64,000 nucleotides of DNA from Fragilariopsis cylindrus CCMP1102 (taxonomy: Eukaryota > Bacillariophyta > Bacillariophyceae > Bacillariales > Bacillariaceae), in the NCBI GenBank assembly GCA_900095095.1, contig FMBT01000384.1, positions 109,193-173,192 of the forward strand. Direction: 5' to 3'. Within the stretch, counting starts at the first letter, position 1, and each line of letters begins with the position of its first letter. Below, one piece after another: positions 24,665 to 37,100 of the stretch. The position numbers and the translations under genes were made by a program. A model generated the notes under the pieces. The model saw only the letters and a list, made by a program, of their open reading frames with translations. It did no database searches and was not told the DNA's origin.

Positions 24665-26482
24665 TGTAATCTATTCAAATGGAAGGAAAAAAAACGAAAA
24701 CAAAAACGATCAACAAAATCTCACAACAATAGCAACAAAACGCTCGCAACATAGTATTGGTGCACCTATTAGGACCTACGAAAAAAAAACAAGTTGTGCA
24801 ACCATACTATTATTTATTTAATTTAATTTACATATCCATATTTTACATATTTCATTCGAGTTTTTACAGTATTAATAATAAAGACTACATCAATATTCAT
24901 AGGTCCTACCTACTAGCTAGCTGCATGTATAGATCTTGTTATCGCTATCAGTATTTAGAATTCTACTCTTTATCTTTATCTCTCCTATCAGTCTTACACA
25001 CGCGACGGTATTTTGAAAATCATTTAGATCTAATATTATCTGAGTTAGTAGCTATTTACGAGCATAGACGCCTGCATGGAATATTGTTCTGAATTGCTTT
25101 CGATACTAGTGCTTCTTCTTTCCCAGCATCTTCCTTTACAACCATTAGTAAAAATAAAATTCGTTTTGTTTTTCCATAGAACGAATGAATTGTGTACATC
25201 TCTTTCGATCATTTTAGCATCAGCATTACACAAAGTGACAATGCCAAACGTTATGGCAAGATCTCTTGTTCTTTGAACACTATCACCAACCTCAAAAATA
25301 TGCATCAAGATCGAGCGCCAAACGAAGGAAGATTTTTAGGTCTTATCAAAACCCGGTATGGATTCAATAAAGTCCCTTCATTATAAGAGACAATAAGCAC
25401 GACAATTTGACCAGATGACTTGCATGAATATACTGTTCTGTCAGGAATATTCATGAAGGCGTCAAGATCTAAAGATGCATCGACAGCCATATCTACTTGC
25501 GAGTTATTAGCCACCAGTTATAACGCCTCGGCAATAGGAATCCACAGTATTCCCGATATACCACAGGCTCGGCAGTTAATCTCAGCCAAGACACGGTCCA
25601 TACATCGGGCGTTGTTCATCTAAATTTCTGCATGGGATGGTCCATTAGCAGCAAAGGATATCGCCTCGCATCCAATACACCCCACCCCGTGTGTAGTTGA
25701 TAAGTGCGATGGCTTCAATTGAGGTAGGATCATGCAACCGATGTCATTCCAAATGGAATAAAGTTTGCGCCTTTGGCATAGTGCCCTTATCATGTACCCA
25801 TACCATATGAGGTCTTATGAATTCCATTACATGATACGTGATCAACCACGTACTCTGCTCCTGACAGAGTATTATAGATGTACGCTTATTTTTGTCATAA
25901 AATGACTCTCATACGTCCGAGTAAGAAAATTTAAGTGATCCTAGCTTAGCTGCTGCTTGGAAAGGGCATCTTTTCGCTTCTTCTCAATTTTGGATTCATT
26001 TCATCAGAGACCCGCGATTGCTTATGACAATATTTCTTAAAAGCGCATTTTTACAAAGCGCATTGCGATGCGCGCCATTCTTGAAATCCTACAGTACTGC
26101 GAAGGGAAATAAAGCTTAGTGATACTAGTAGTAAAATGATAGTAATTGGTATTTTAAGCATGCTTTATTGTAATATGAATGAATATATATTAATCAGTGT
26201 AAATAGACAATTGTGTGCGCTTGGTTTATGAATTCTCTTCACATTCCCTTGAGTTCGCTAGAACTCATAGAAATGAAAGAAATATGAATATTAAGCAAGT
26301 AGTGATAGATTGAATATGTAGTGGTGATAGATTGAATATGTAGTAGTGATATTGTCACCAACACATTGATAAGAAGCGACATGCTTCAAAGTTAGTTCGA
26401 GTTAAGGGTTTTGTTAGAAAGTCAGCCTTCTGATCTTTCGTTGGACAATGACGTATTATCATTTTTTGTTTTGTTTTTCTTC
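24665..26482. other. Intergenic region containing possible gene debris
   Basis: AT-rich sequence without a supported intact gene. The part at about 25045-25700 may hold decayed coding sequence and is listed separately. Near 26295-26350 the unit TAGTGATAGATTGAATATGTAG is repeated in tandem about twice. Confidence 0.4.
25045..25700 (-). pseudogene. Possible decayed coding remnant, family not recognised
   Basis: Reading the minus strand from about 25621 gives MNNARCMDRVLAEINCRACG, an in-frame stop near 25525, then a 69-residue stretch (MAVDASLDLDAFMNIPDRTV ... LIRPKNLPSFGARS). After another stop comes an 87-residue stretch (FEVGDSVQRTRDLAITFGIV ...). Three consecutive protein-like pieces in adjacent frames, broken by stops, suggest an old gene, but I cannot name the family. 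It may equally be chance in lower-AT DNA. Confidence 0.28.
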
Positions 26483-27612
26483 TCAAGCAGATTCTTCGAC
26501 ATCTTCACCCTCTGCAGCATCAGCAACAACAATTTTATTACCATCGGCATCATAACCATCACCCCGATTGGCAGGATCTGACATCTTATGATCAGGATGT
26601 TTCAACATCCATTCATCAATTTCTTTTTCATACGGAGCAGCAAATTTCTCCACATTTGCACGAAAATATCTTGGAAATGCCCAAAAACTAATTAGGAAAC
26701 CACCTACAATTAAAATTGGGACTAGTATATTAGTAATTGTAAATGCTTTCTGTGGATCACCACCGTTTGATTGAATAATACCAGATGGTAACTGAACTAA
26801 TGCACAAATTGTAAATAAACCAAGCCAAAATCCTGTATTAATTCGAATATTTAGTCTAATAAGTGGATGTGTTAATGCTTCAATACCAACCATATCTGCT
26901 GCATTGTCTTGACAGAATGGTCGACCAAATACAAACCACATTATACCGACACCGAATGCAACTGCTCCTAAGATGATGACACCACTCCAGTTTTTTAGGA
27001 AGTCTGTGGATGGTGGATAAGAATATGTAATAATCATTAATATACCAAACATAACTGCAAAAATAACATCTAAAACTTTTGGCCTAAGTAAAATAAATAG
27101 ATATTAAATAATACAATAATGAAAGGATAAAGAACAGATTAGATCAGATTTGATAGAATGTGGTAGAGGTGTTACATTTGTATTTTTACAGCAGTGTACT
27201 GTAGTACCATTTTTCTCGTCGGGCATTTTTTTCTTATTAGCTGACTAATAATCGTCATGTCATATGGCTGCACGTAAAATATACAACACAAAACACACTG
27301 CTAGACCAAAACTTAAAGAACTTACCATGTTCGTGTTTTACCAAATTTGTATAAAATTAAATTTAAAACTAATATATTAAATAATGAAACTACAAATGCA
27401 GATAAAAACATAATTTTATAATCTTTTACAACGAATGTAAGGATTAATGGTACAAACCCAGCAATTCCACTCAATGTATGCATTGCACTAATTAGTTTTT
27501 CAGTGCATTCGGTAGTACTTTCATTAGTAACAACGACAACGTCTGAAGTTCTATATGACCTATTACGAGCCGGTAAGCTCGACGATCTCCTCTTACTAGT
27601 AGTAGATACCAT
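26483..27612 (-). CDS. Multi-pass membrane protein of unknown function (2 exons)
   Basis: Exon 1 is 27326-27612 and exon 2 is 26483-27083, about 295 residues. The intron 27084-27325 is in phase 2 and rebuilds a Trp codon (TRTW|PKVLDVIFAV). About six hydrophobic spans are visible: near residues 45-62 (LSGIAGFVPLILTFVV), 66-88, 97-115, 125-145, a fifth with TGFWLGLFTICALVQL, and a sixth with ITNILVPILIVGGFLISFWAF. A charged C-terminal tail ends in EGEDVEESA. The N-terminus is Ser/Arg-rich. I do not recognise a family. A transporter-like or membrane-organising role is possible but unproven. The nearest same-strand gene is the MFS transporter upstream, more than 1.2 kb away. Confidence 0.8.
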
Positions 27613-28848
27613 CTTGTTCTGTGTTATTTTCTTTTTACTTTTGTGTCGTTGTCGAGTTCTTTGCTGATCTTGTTGTGTGTGTTGTTTGTTTCGCTTTATG
27701 CAGGAACGTTTCAGTATTTCTGTATCTCACTGTCTCACTGTCTCACTTTCACACTATCTCACTTTCACACTTCTTCTAAAGCATAGTGAAAATCGCGATG
27801 AGAAGCGATTTGTGTTTTGATTTGTGATACTCCGCGAAAAAAAACGTCTATTATTATGATGAAAGAGAGAAGGATATCTACTCAACTTCAAGCTACTTTA
27901 TTAAAAAGGATTTTTAGTGCTGACACTTGAGTTTTTAGAATTTGTACATTCCTTCTCGAAGTAAGTTATGCGGACACTCGTTTCTTTAATATGATAATGT
28001 CTTGACATCAATCAGATGTTTTAAACGGACAAAAAAGAAGCAAGGTTCGCATCAGATCAGTTAATAATGTCGAAAGCATACGGTTATACTGTATAATCAC
28101 GCAAACAAAGCATGATATAGACCGATGGAGCGATGAAAAAGTGTCACACATCAGATACATCACACTTTCTTATTTAAAAAAATGCACATACGTTGATACA
28201 AAAAGAATTTGTTATTTATTTTATATCAACTGACGTAGTCGTATTGGCTAAGAATATTTTGCGAACAAGTTAGTTAACGCATGTAGGACATATATATGCC
28301 CCCTATACTGTTGAATGCGAACTGCCATTCCACACAATTATATTACTAATTAATTAGCTTCTTGCAGGTGCTGTCAAATCTGAAGTGTGTGAACGTTTTT
28401 TATTGAGAAGTATTAATTGGGTTCTTTAAAAAGGTAAACGGTGGTCGGAACGACGACGATAGACGAGAATTCGATGCTGCAATTGTAAACCCGCGGTGGT
28501 GTGGTGGTCTTTTTTACTATTTTTGTTTTTTATCGGATGTGTTATTGCCAAATATTATTTTGTTTTGCCACTACCACCACAACCATGTACGTCGATACAT
28601 CGTCCTAAATCTAAAATATATAATATATGACAGGAGGAGGAACCGAAAAAGATTAACGGTATAAATCACGTGAAACTTATTTTTTATGTTGCTTTTAAGA
28701 ATTTGAGAGGGGAAATTATTCCATCGGAATGAGATGGGGGAATAGAATGGACCGAAAAGCTCCACTTCGGATGATAACGATTGCATATATCACCATTCAT
28801 CTCACTTTAAAGATTCTATTGAATAGTACTAAGTTATATTTTCTATAT
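27613..28848. other. Intergenic region, nothing recognised
   Basis: CTCACTGTCTCACTTTCACAC-type short repeats lie near 27725-27770, in the upstream region of the six-TM gene. Elsewhere I see no domain-bearing frame, RNA gene or large repeat. Confidence 0.4.
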
Positions 28849-30369
28849 TTATTTGCTGCTGAAACAAAATGAAGTAGTGGTCTTATTAATATTAACAGCC
28901 TTCGCGAACGTCATCAATATAGCAAGGATTGAAAAACCTATTAATATTGCGTTGAAGATATTCCAATTGGATCCAGTTGCTTCATATATCGAACTTGCTG
29001 ATAATTGAAAGACACCAATAGTAAATAACATAATACCATCATTAAAACCTTGTACTTTTGATTTTTCTTTCTCATTATTGGCATTGTACACTTTGGATAC
29101 AGCCGCAGATGGACCAACAAAAGATATATTCCATCCAATTCCAACAACTGTTATTCCAATAGTAAACATCAATAACGAATTATTGACATAAAATAAACCT
29201 CCACCTATCAGAATTATAATAAATCCAATACAAGTACTGGGCCATGTTCCGAATGCAGTGATTACACTACCAGAAAATAAGGATGGTAAAAACATACCAA
29301 GCATGTGTGCAAAGATTGCATTCGTTCGTTGTGTAGCATCGTAACCAAATGATGCCATTGGAAGTTGTATATCACTCATATACAATGCCATGATATTATA
29401 AGAAAATGATTGACATAATATCAATAATGCTAAGTCCGTGGTACGTAATATCTCAACCATGGATCGCTCCTCTACTTTTACTACCTTTGGAGGAGATTCT
29501 CCTACAAATCCTTCTTCGATGGACGACACAGGTTGAACACTATTATTATTATCGTTATCGTTGTTCTTGTTTATGTTGTCTTCATTGTTGTTGTCAACTT
29601 GCTTGATAGGAGGAGCAAAGTCTACAAACGTTGCAAGTATGCCATAAAAAAAATACATTATTGCAATTTGTAAGAAATTTCCAGCATAATCAGCATCCTG
29701 AAATATATAGCGTGTGGTATTGGATAGAAATGGACCAAGGAATGCACCACCTGTACCACCTAAAATCACAAATGCTGTTGCTTTGGATAGAAATTCTTGT
29801 GTGGAAAAATAGGCTACAGCAAATCGTATATTATTAGTAGAGGCATATGTAAAAGATTGAACGGCGGCACCTATCATTAGCATAACGATTTCGAATGTAC
29901 TACCAGGAGGAGATACTAACAAACCAATCATTTGTAGTATTGCACCGATACAACCTAATAATGCTGCAAATACAAATATACTCTTTTCACCGTATATCGT
30001 CATGAGATTTGGAATGATAACAGCCATTGGTGCTGATAGTAATATAATAAGACCTAATGGTACTGTTGATATTGAATCATGTCCCGTGGTCGTTAAGACA
30101 TTTTGTGCTGATGGAATTTGTACAAATGATGCACCAAGTCCAAGTCCCCACATACCACTTAATAGAAAGATATTTTTATACATATTCCATTTACTTCTAC
30201 TAGTAGTAGCAGTAGTAGACGAAATTCTAATATCATCATCACATTCGTTATTATCAGTATCACATTCGTTACCGTCGTCGTTACTGTCGTTGTCGTGATC
30301 TAGTGGTGATTGCCTACCGATAGGCATGTTACCTACTAACGTATCAATTGTAGAAATGTCGTCATTCAT
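28849..30369 (-). CDS. Major facilitator superfamily (MFS) transporter
   Basis: This uninterrupted frame codes for 506 residues. The N-terminus is hydrophilic and Asp/Asn-rich. From about residue 60 there are hydrophobic helices arranged as two groups of six: WNMYKNIFLLSGMWGLGLG starts the first bundle, and a long Asn/Glu loop (VDNNNEDNINKNNDNDNNNS) separates the halves as in MFS proteins. The segment FAVAYFSTQEFLSKATAFVILG with GGTGGAFLGPFLS resembles the TM4-TM5 region of bacterial-type MFS permeases. The length of 400-500 residues plus tail fits the family. The substrate cannot be predicted. The start is the first ATG in frame. It has no introns, unlike several neighbours. Confidence 0.83.
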   Translation of the reverse strand: MNDDISTIDTLVGNMPIGRQSPLDHDNDSNDDGNECDTDNNECDDDIRISSTTATTSRSKWNMYKNIFLLSGMWGLGLGASFVQIPSAQNVLTTTGHDSISTVPLGLIILLSAPMAVIIPNLMTIYGEKSIFVFAALLGCIGAILQMIGLLVSPPGSTFEIVMLMIGAAVQSFTYASTNNIRFAVAYFSTQEFLSKATAFVILGGTGGAFLGPFLSNTTRYIFQDADYAGNFLQIAIMYFFYGILATFVDFAPPIKQVDNNNEDNINKNNDNDNNNSVQPVSSIEEGFVGESPPKVVKVEERSMVEILRTTDLALLILCQSFSYNIMALYMSDIQLPMASFGYDATQRTNAIFAHMLGMFLPSLFSGSVITAFGTWPSTCIGFIIILIGGGLFYVNNSLLMFTIGITVVGIGWNISFVGPSAAVSKVYNANNEKEKSKVQGFNDGIMLFTIGVFQLSASSIYEATGSNWNIFNAILIGFSILAILMTFAKAVNINKTTTSFCFSSK

Positions 30370-30915
30370 TTTACTATACTATTCCTTCATTTATTTTGTG
30401 TTTCTTGTTCGTTTTGTTATTAAATTTTTTGTGTCATGAGCAGCCAAGAAAGATTCTCGATCCTCGATTTGTTTATTTTGTTAAAAAATTACATAACAAT
30501 GTACACCGGTTCTTCGGTGAAGTTTGATAGCGCTTACTTTAGAATTCGATCGAAAATTCTTTTTACGGCGCGTGACTCGACTCACTCACACATGACTCAC
30601 GTTTAGTCTGCCCTTTAGTACGTCAACAAATATTTCACTTGCTTTGCCTTGCCTTTCCGCGTGGCGGTTGTGTTGTGATGTAAAACAATAATAAAGAGCA
30701 TGAAATTGCTTTTCGCGGAGAAAACAACAGACGTGACACATGAACGAACAGATAAATCTTTGCTTGCTTTTCTCACTCATGCATGCTGTCATTCCTCCAC
30801 TTAAAAATCACATCACATCACATCGCTCCTCATTCTCAAGACACCAGAACGAATTAAGAAAGAAAAATAAATAGACAAACAGTTCTTTACACAAAAGAAA
30901 TACATAGCAAAGAAG
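30370..30915. promoter_or_regulatory. Shared upstream region of divergent MFS and ubiquitin-like genes
   Basis: The MFS gene reads left and the ubiquitin-like gene reads right from this 546-bp spacer, so both promoters should lie here. I see a tandem ATCACATCACATCACATCGC tract near 30807-30826 but no recognisable TATA box or initiator. Open frames in it look like chance. Confidence 0.4.
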
Positions 30916-32201
30916 ATGAAGATATTTTCGTGTTTTAAATTTGTGAGTAGTGATTGATGATGGTTGTTCGATTGATTATGGATCCATGCGATACTGATAC
31001 ACGATACGCCATCTCCGTCATCGTCGTCTTTTATACTTTTCATGATCGCATCGCTTAAGTTAGGCTGTGTGTGTGTTTTTTTCTCGTCACCCCACCGAAG
31101 CTGTACTCTAATGAACGCGCTATTACGAATTTCCCTTCTTTCTTTCTTTCTTTATTTCATTCTTTTTTGAAACGACTCGATACTAACAATATAATATAAT
31201 AGACGACTGCTGTAGCAGTTGCTTTAGTAGTAGTCGGCGTTGTTACGGCAGCACCACCAACACCAATTTCAAATGTACAAGTGACATTAAAAGGTAAAAA
31301 ATATCAAATTGAGGAACCAGTGACGACAGTTGCAGAATTACAAGAACGATTAGAAGAACAAAGTGGTATTAGTCCATCCAAACAAGGTAAAATTTTACAT
31401 CAAGGGAAACGATTAAATTCATCATCCTCTACTGGAGTAAGTTTATCCGAAGCTGGTGTATCCGAAGGTGATCAATTAAATTGTGTCCCATCTAAAAAAT
31501 CGTCAACATCATCCTCCACGAAAAAGAAATCATCTACTTCGACAGCAGCAAGTAGTAGTGCTGCAGCAGCAGCGTCAACAACAGTGGCTCCTCCAGCAGC
31601 AGCAGGTGCTGCCGGTGCTGCCGGTGGAGATAGTAGTCTTGCCGATATGATGAAAGGATTAGGATTAGGTGGAGGAGCACCTGGTGGAGGAGGTGCACCT
31701 GGTGGTGGTGGTGGATTAGATGATATGATACAAAAAATGATGATGGGTGGTGGTGGTACACCGGGTGAGATGCCGGATATGAAAGAATCCATGACGATGT
31801 TAAAACAATTGACCGATAGTCCGATGTTTGATGACTATATGTCAGATCCTACTAAATTAGAAGAAGCACGACAAATGATTTTAACTAATCCCATGATGAA
31901 AGGGATGATGGCATCTATGCCGGGTATGTCGGAATTATTAGACGATAAGGAGGCATGGGTACAAGCAATGACAGCTGCGGCATCTATAATGAAATCTATG
32001 GATTCCGAGGATATGATAAAAATGATGGAAGCACAAGCTGGTGGTGGAAGTGGAAGTAGTATGCCACCAGGTATGGGTGGTATGGGTGGTATGGGTGGTA
32101 TGGGTGGTATGGATACTGCCGGTCTTTTTGATGGTGGTATGGGTGCTGCTGCTGCTTCATCGTCGACGGCACTGGATGAATTATCAGAAGGTGAAGATTA
32201 A
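30916..32201 (+). CDS. Signal-peptide-bearing ubiquitin-like/STI1 protein (ubiquilin-like, no UBA) (2 exons)
   Basis: Proposed exons are 30916-30942 (MKIFSCFKF) and 31203-32201, with intron gtgag...ataatag; total about 341 residues. The short first exon is the weakest part of the model. The joined start gives a signal peptide (MKIFSCFKFTTAVAVALVVVGVVTA). Residues about 34-100 form a ubiquitin-like domain (VQVTLKGKKYQIEEPVTTV ... LHQGKRLNSSS) without a C-terminal Gly-Gly, so it is a fold module and not a modifier. A Ser/Thr/Ala linker and GAPGGG stretch follow. An STI1-like region rich in Met comes next (LTDSPMFDDYMSDPTKLEEA ... MILTNPMMKGMMASMPG), as in ubiquilins. The tail has GMGG repeats and an acidic end. 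No UBA domain is present. The signal peptide points to the ER or, in diatoms, possibly the periplastidal compartment. Confidence 0.72.
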
Positions 32202-32540
32202 TAATATAATACTCAACATAATAGCAAAACCTGTCAAAATCATTAAAGTCAAAGCTCCGCGTCGATTGACGATGACGTGCAGAAGAAAAAAAAACAATTA
32301 ATGATCGCGAGAATACAATAAAATACAATACGATGGACAACCATCACAAATATTTTTTCGCAACTACTAAATCCTAGTAATAATATTTATAATGACTAAA
32401 TAAAATGAAAAAATGCAAATTGAATTATCGTTCTTACAGTACAGTACAATATATATTATATTTATTATAAATTTTATGTAGAGATTTCACTGACTCGTTT
32501 ATCTTCTTTTAAACATACAATTTCGAGACTTGACTGACTT
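32202..32540. other. Spacer between convergent genes, nothing recognised
   Basis: AT-rich spacer of 339 bp between the stop codons of the ubiquitin-like gene and the receptor gene. It includes AATACAATAAAATACAATACG near 32313. Both 3' ends must lie here. Confidence 0.4.
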
Positions 32541-33898
32541 TCACTCAGCAACATTGTGGAATAAAATAGTCCTGCTTTCCTCTTCCTCTTCCTCTTCGTC
32601 GTTGTCGTTGTCGTCATCGGTGCCGGGCTGTTTTAGCGAGCTAGTCGCACTTGCTTTCCTAAGATACGAAAGGGTGATTAGATCTCGTGTGTATTTCCTC
32701 ACATCAGATTTTGTCATTGCCATGCAAGTTGATACAATTGGCTGTATACCACAGAAGAGGTAACCAATGCAGATATATTTGCTAAACTTATCGTTTTTTA
32801 TTGCTCCAATGACTATGAGGACCATTCCTGGAAGCCAAATTACATAAAAAACGATAATTATACGAAAGAAGTACCAGACCTGAAAACATGACAAGAGTTT
32901 GTGGTACAAGAAGTTGTACGGTGAGTATATCTTTGGGGTTATAAATGCTCTAGATTAATTGAAGCACAAGAGTTCCCCTACCAATTCCTTCATCCTTCCT
33001 GATGCAGATGGCATGTAACCACAGAACCAAATAGTGATCCACACATAACCAAAAAAGATAATTGGGAATATATACGTTACCACCAAACTCCAATATAAAT
33101 TTACAACTCTCAAAAAGAAATATGTTTCAAAATCGCCCTTATAATATGATTCATGTTGTTTTCTACCAATGACATAGTAAATAATAAAAACAAGTATAGC
33201 AACGCTATATACCGATGCTGCTTGTAATGTTACCTTTACTAAACTTGGTGGATCACATCGGGTTATATTATAGGAATTTCGAAGTAAAATAAGAACTTCG
33301 TAGGAAACAACACAATTTAAATACTTGGATCACATTCAGTAATAATTTAGAAAAGAATAGCATTTTGGTGAGTATTTCTAGTTTCAAGTGGTAATATATT
33401 GCTATATTATAGGACACTACAGAAAATAAAGTAGAAGAGAAGAGTCAAACCTCAGCAAACAATATACTTACCAAATTTGCAGTTGAACATGCTATCACAA
33501 ATGCACCTTCAAATGATTCAATTGTATAATCATGGATAATTGCTCCGCTGTAAATGGGGCTGTATTTCTGATTGGCGTAACTACTGTACATCCCGAGAAG
33601 ATAAGTATTGAGGATCATATCAGGAATAGCAAGATATATCAGGTACAAATTGTAGCCACTAAAGGGCGGATCTGCGCTTGCAGTTGTGTTTGTGTTTGTT
33701 GGTCTAGATCTATCTACACGTGATCTTGTATTTGTATTTGTCGATTTTTCGTGAATTTTTCTTGCATAGAACCACAAAGGAATTGATAAAGCAGTAATCA
33801 ATAGCAACAAAGAAAGTAGTGCGATTGCAGAAACAGCAATCTGTGGGTATATTGACCATTTGAATTTAGTATTCTGAAGAAAAGGCGGTGTCTTAGAT

Positions 33899-33903
33899 CC
33901 TGT
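33899..33903. repeat. Target-site duplication, left copy
   Basis: CCTGT directly beside the LTR, matching 39693-39697. Five bases is the normal target duplication of Ty1/copia integrases. Confidence 0.95.
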
Positions 33904-34139
33904 TGTTGAGTTTCTAGTTTAGATAAGAGATTAGTTGAGTTGTTAAGGTTGTTCTAAACGATTTATGAGTTCTATCTTAGGCTGTTAGGCTGTCCTTGAG
34001 ACGCTGTGTTGCTTGTGTTAGTGGCGATAGGCACTTGTCGTTTGAATTGGTGTTTGGCTGGCTTGTGTTACTGTTTGAATTGGTGCGCGATAGTAACGGT
34101 ATTTGTGGTCTGTCCGTTGTGCGTGTTAAGATTTCAACA
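33904..34139 (-). repeat. 3' long terminal repeat of the Copia element
   Basis: 236 bp. The last 54 codons of pol lie inside it (stop at 33977), so the LTR is partly coding. Purine-rich GCAAGGGTG adjoins it on the minus strand and is a plausible, weak polypurine tract. Confidence 0.97.
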
Positions 34140-37100
34140 CACCCTTGCAAGCTAGTTGGGCTCTTACCTTCAATATAAGTGTAGATAGGTCTTAGTTTTC
34201 TGTGTGTGGCTGGTGAGTGGTATTTGGTATAGTAGTCGGCGAGGTTAACTTTGCCCGGAGCCCAGAATACTCTGTATTCTCCTTGTTCCACCCTGTCCTG
34301 TACCCAGTAGAATCTTTTGTCCATTGCTTTACTTTGTCTTTGTTTGATTGTTTTGTTCATTATTCCGTCTGCTGTACTGTTATCTGTTCGTAGTGGCGTT
34401 GGTGGTTGTGGATGGCCTAGTTCTTCTAGTGTTGTTCGCATTGGTGCTAGTTCCTGTGCATTCATGTATAGTGCTCCCACTTCCGCTTCTGCTGCTGATG
34501 CCATTACTGCTTTGATTATTTTGGCTAGTACGTATATTGGTCCGTTGAATTGGGTTCCATTTTTGTTGCCTAGATAGTGGTAGCCCCCTGCTCGGCTCCT
34601 TGATTTTGGTGCGACACAGTACGCTGCATCACTGTCACATGATAATATCATGTCACTGGCTCTGTAAATGATGGTTGCATCTGGGTTACTTGCGCAGTAG
34701 TTTAGGAATTGTATTAGTGCTGTTTGTGTGTCCTCTGTTGCTGTTGTTGCCTTGATGCTTAGTTCATTGAGTGCGTGTAACTGTGTGCTATCGACTGATC
34801 TTCCATCATATAGGAATTTGCCACATACTTTCTGGATGTGGTTCTTTTGTAATAGGGTGAGTTCCGGCGTTGTATCTTCCGTAGTATATTGTACTTTCTT
34901 TCCATATTCAGGTTGTACATATTTCGTTGGTCCATAGTGATGTTTTGATGGTGTTGGGTGCTGAAATTGTTGTAGTGCTCTTTTAACATACCCTTTCATA
35001 GATAGTTTTACTTCTCTTTTCTCGTAGTTCCATTCAAGATCAATTCCTATATATTTGGATCCAGTCCAATCTATTTTGAGTGGATATTTTTCTTTGATTG
35101 CTGCGAATAAGTGATCAATGTCGTCTTTGTTGGTGTATTTGACTCCAAAGTCGTCCACTACTAGTGTGAAGCTGATTGGTCTTGTTTTATGTTTCCATAA
35201 TCCTGGTGTTCGTTTGGTTGGATGATAACCATACTGTGCCAGGTGTTCTTGGAGGTCTTCATTAGCGATACGACCACTCTGTGCTAATCCATACATGGCT
35301 CCTGTGATTTCTACATAGGCATATCCGTCTGCTTCCACGTATTGCATTACATTGTATTCTTCTATGATTTCTGTTGGAATAAGGCTTAGGTGAATTCTCA
35401 TGTATTCAGATGATTTGAGTTTTGAATTTGTGTAGAAGTTTCCTATATCCGCTGCTGCATACTGCGCATTCTTGGTTGATATGGTACTGTTGAGGTGTAT
35501 CTTGATTGTTTCCAGTCCAGCTGTTTCTGTGCTTGTTTTGCCATCATACTGTAGTCGGTCTCCTCCTACTGTTAGTCTTGTTCGGTTGATATCATCTTTC
35601 TGTAGTCGTACATCACAACAGAATCTTGCGTATGTTACCTTCTTTCCTATTGGTACTTGCTTTCTTCTGATGAAGTGGAATGTGTCTGATCCTTTGACTC
35701 GTTGTGTACCATCTGCTTTCTTTCCTACTCCTTTTAGAAGTTTGCCAAATTCATTTGCTGCTGATTTTTGCCATGATTCCCGTGTTTGTTTGTCTGAGTG
35801 GTTGACTAGTTGTTTGTAGTCTATCATTTTGCCTGTTGCTTCATCATACACTGTCATTGCAAAGTGTCCTGGTAGTTTTCCTCCTGCTGCTGATGGATTG
35901 TTCTTGTTTTGTCGTACGATGTTGGCCCTTTGTAGTCTTGTTGATAGTCTGGTCATTCGTCTTGTTAGATCTTTGTCTGTATCAATGCATCGAAACTGGT
36001 TGAGTGTTCTACTGTTAACTTGTTCGTTATCTCCACTTTCATACTCAATGAAATATAATCTTTCATTTTCATTGTAGTGGGTGACTTCTCCTCGTTGGAT
36101 GGTGTTGTTGTAGCTCTTCATAATCTTGGTTCCTATCTCATCTTCGGTAATTGTTGGTAATGCCACCCTTGTAGCTACTCGGTTCGTACCTTGGTTCGGA
36201 AAGTTTTGTTGTTGGTTTTCCACTGGATCACCTACTCGGTTCGGATCTTGGTTTGCGAAGAATTGTTGTTGGTTTTCCACTGGATTACCCACCACCCTTG
36301 TAGCTGCCCATGCCGGCACCCTTGTAGATTCATTATTCTGTTGTCTAGGAGTGAAGATTTCCCTTAACTTGTCGATGGCGTCATTGGTTGTTGTTCCTTG
36401 ATCAAGGAATGGCGTGGGTGGATGTGGTTTTTGGAGTATTGCTACTAAATCTTCCGTTACACTCGCTAGTCTATCCTCTGATGATGTCTTTGGCATTTGT
36501 ACATGTTCAGGGAAGAATTCAATTGTATCTGTTGTTCTTTCTCCTCTTGTTGCTGGTATGTATACTCTATAATTCCGATAGTGATGTTTGGCTGGTCCAA
36601 TGAAGTAACCTTTTACTCCATGATCCGCCCATGTTTTTCTATCTTGTGGTCTCTCGTGTGCTACGATGAGGCATCCCGGGGGTGCTAGTGGTGTCTTGTT
36701 GAAGTCAAAATTTCCCCATAACTCGTTGTATGCTGATTTTAGTGGGTTGATTCTTGACGGCCGTAACATGTTTAGTGTTAGTACTGCTACTTGTAGTAAC
36801 CGATCCCATTGGCTTTTTGGAAATGATGGATCGCATCCATATAGTGTTGATACAAAATGGTTTTTGACTGTCTGTATTGCCCTTTCTGCAGGTATGGTTC
36901 GATGGTTGCCTCTTGGTGCTATTTGGTATTTCAATCCTCTTGATTCTATCTCTGCAATGAGTTCCTTTGAAAATTCGTTGTCTATACGATGTAGTACTGG
37001 GTTGATTCCAGCTTTCTTCAGCGTGTCATGCATTTCGATGAACCCTGCTAGTAGGTGTTCTTTGTTTCTTGACTTGATTGCCACTGCAAGTATTGCTCCT

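Noticed and set aside
24067-24678. 203-codon minus-strand frame with poly-Ser
   Set aside because: Antisense to the poly-Asp and TASP tail of the protease gene.
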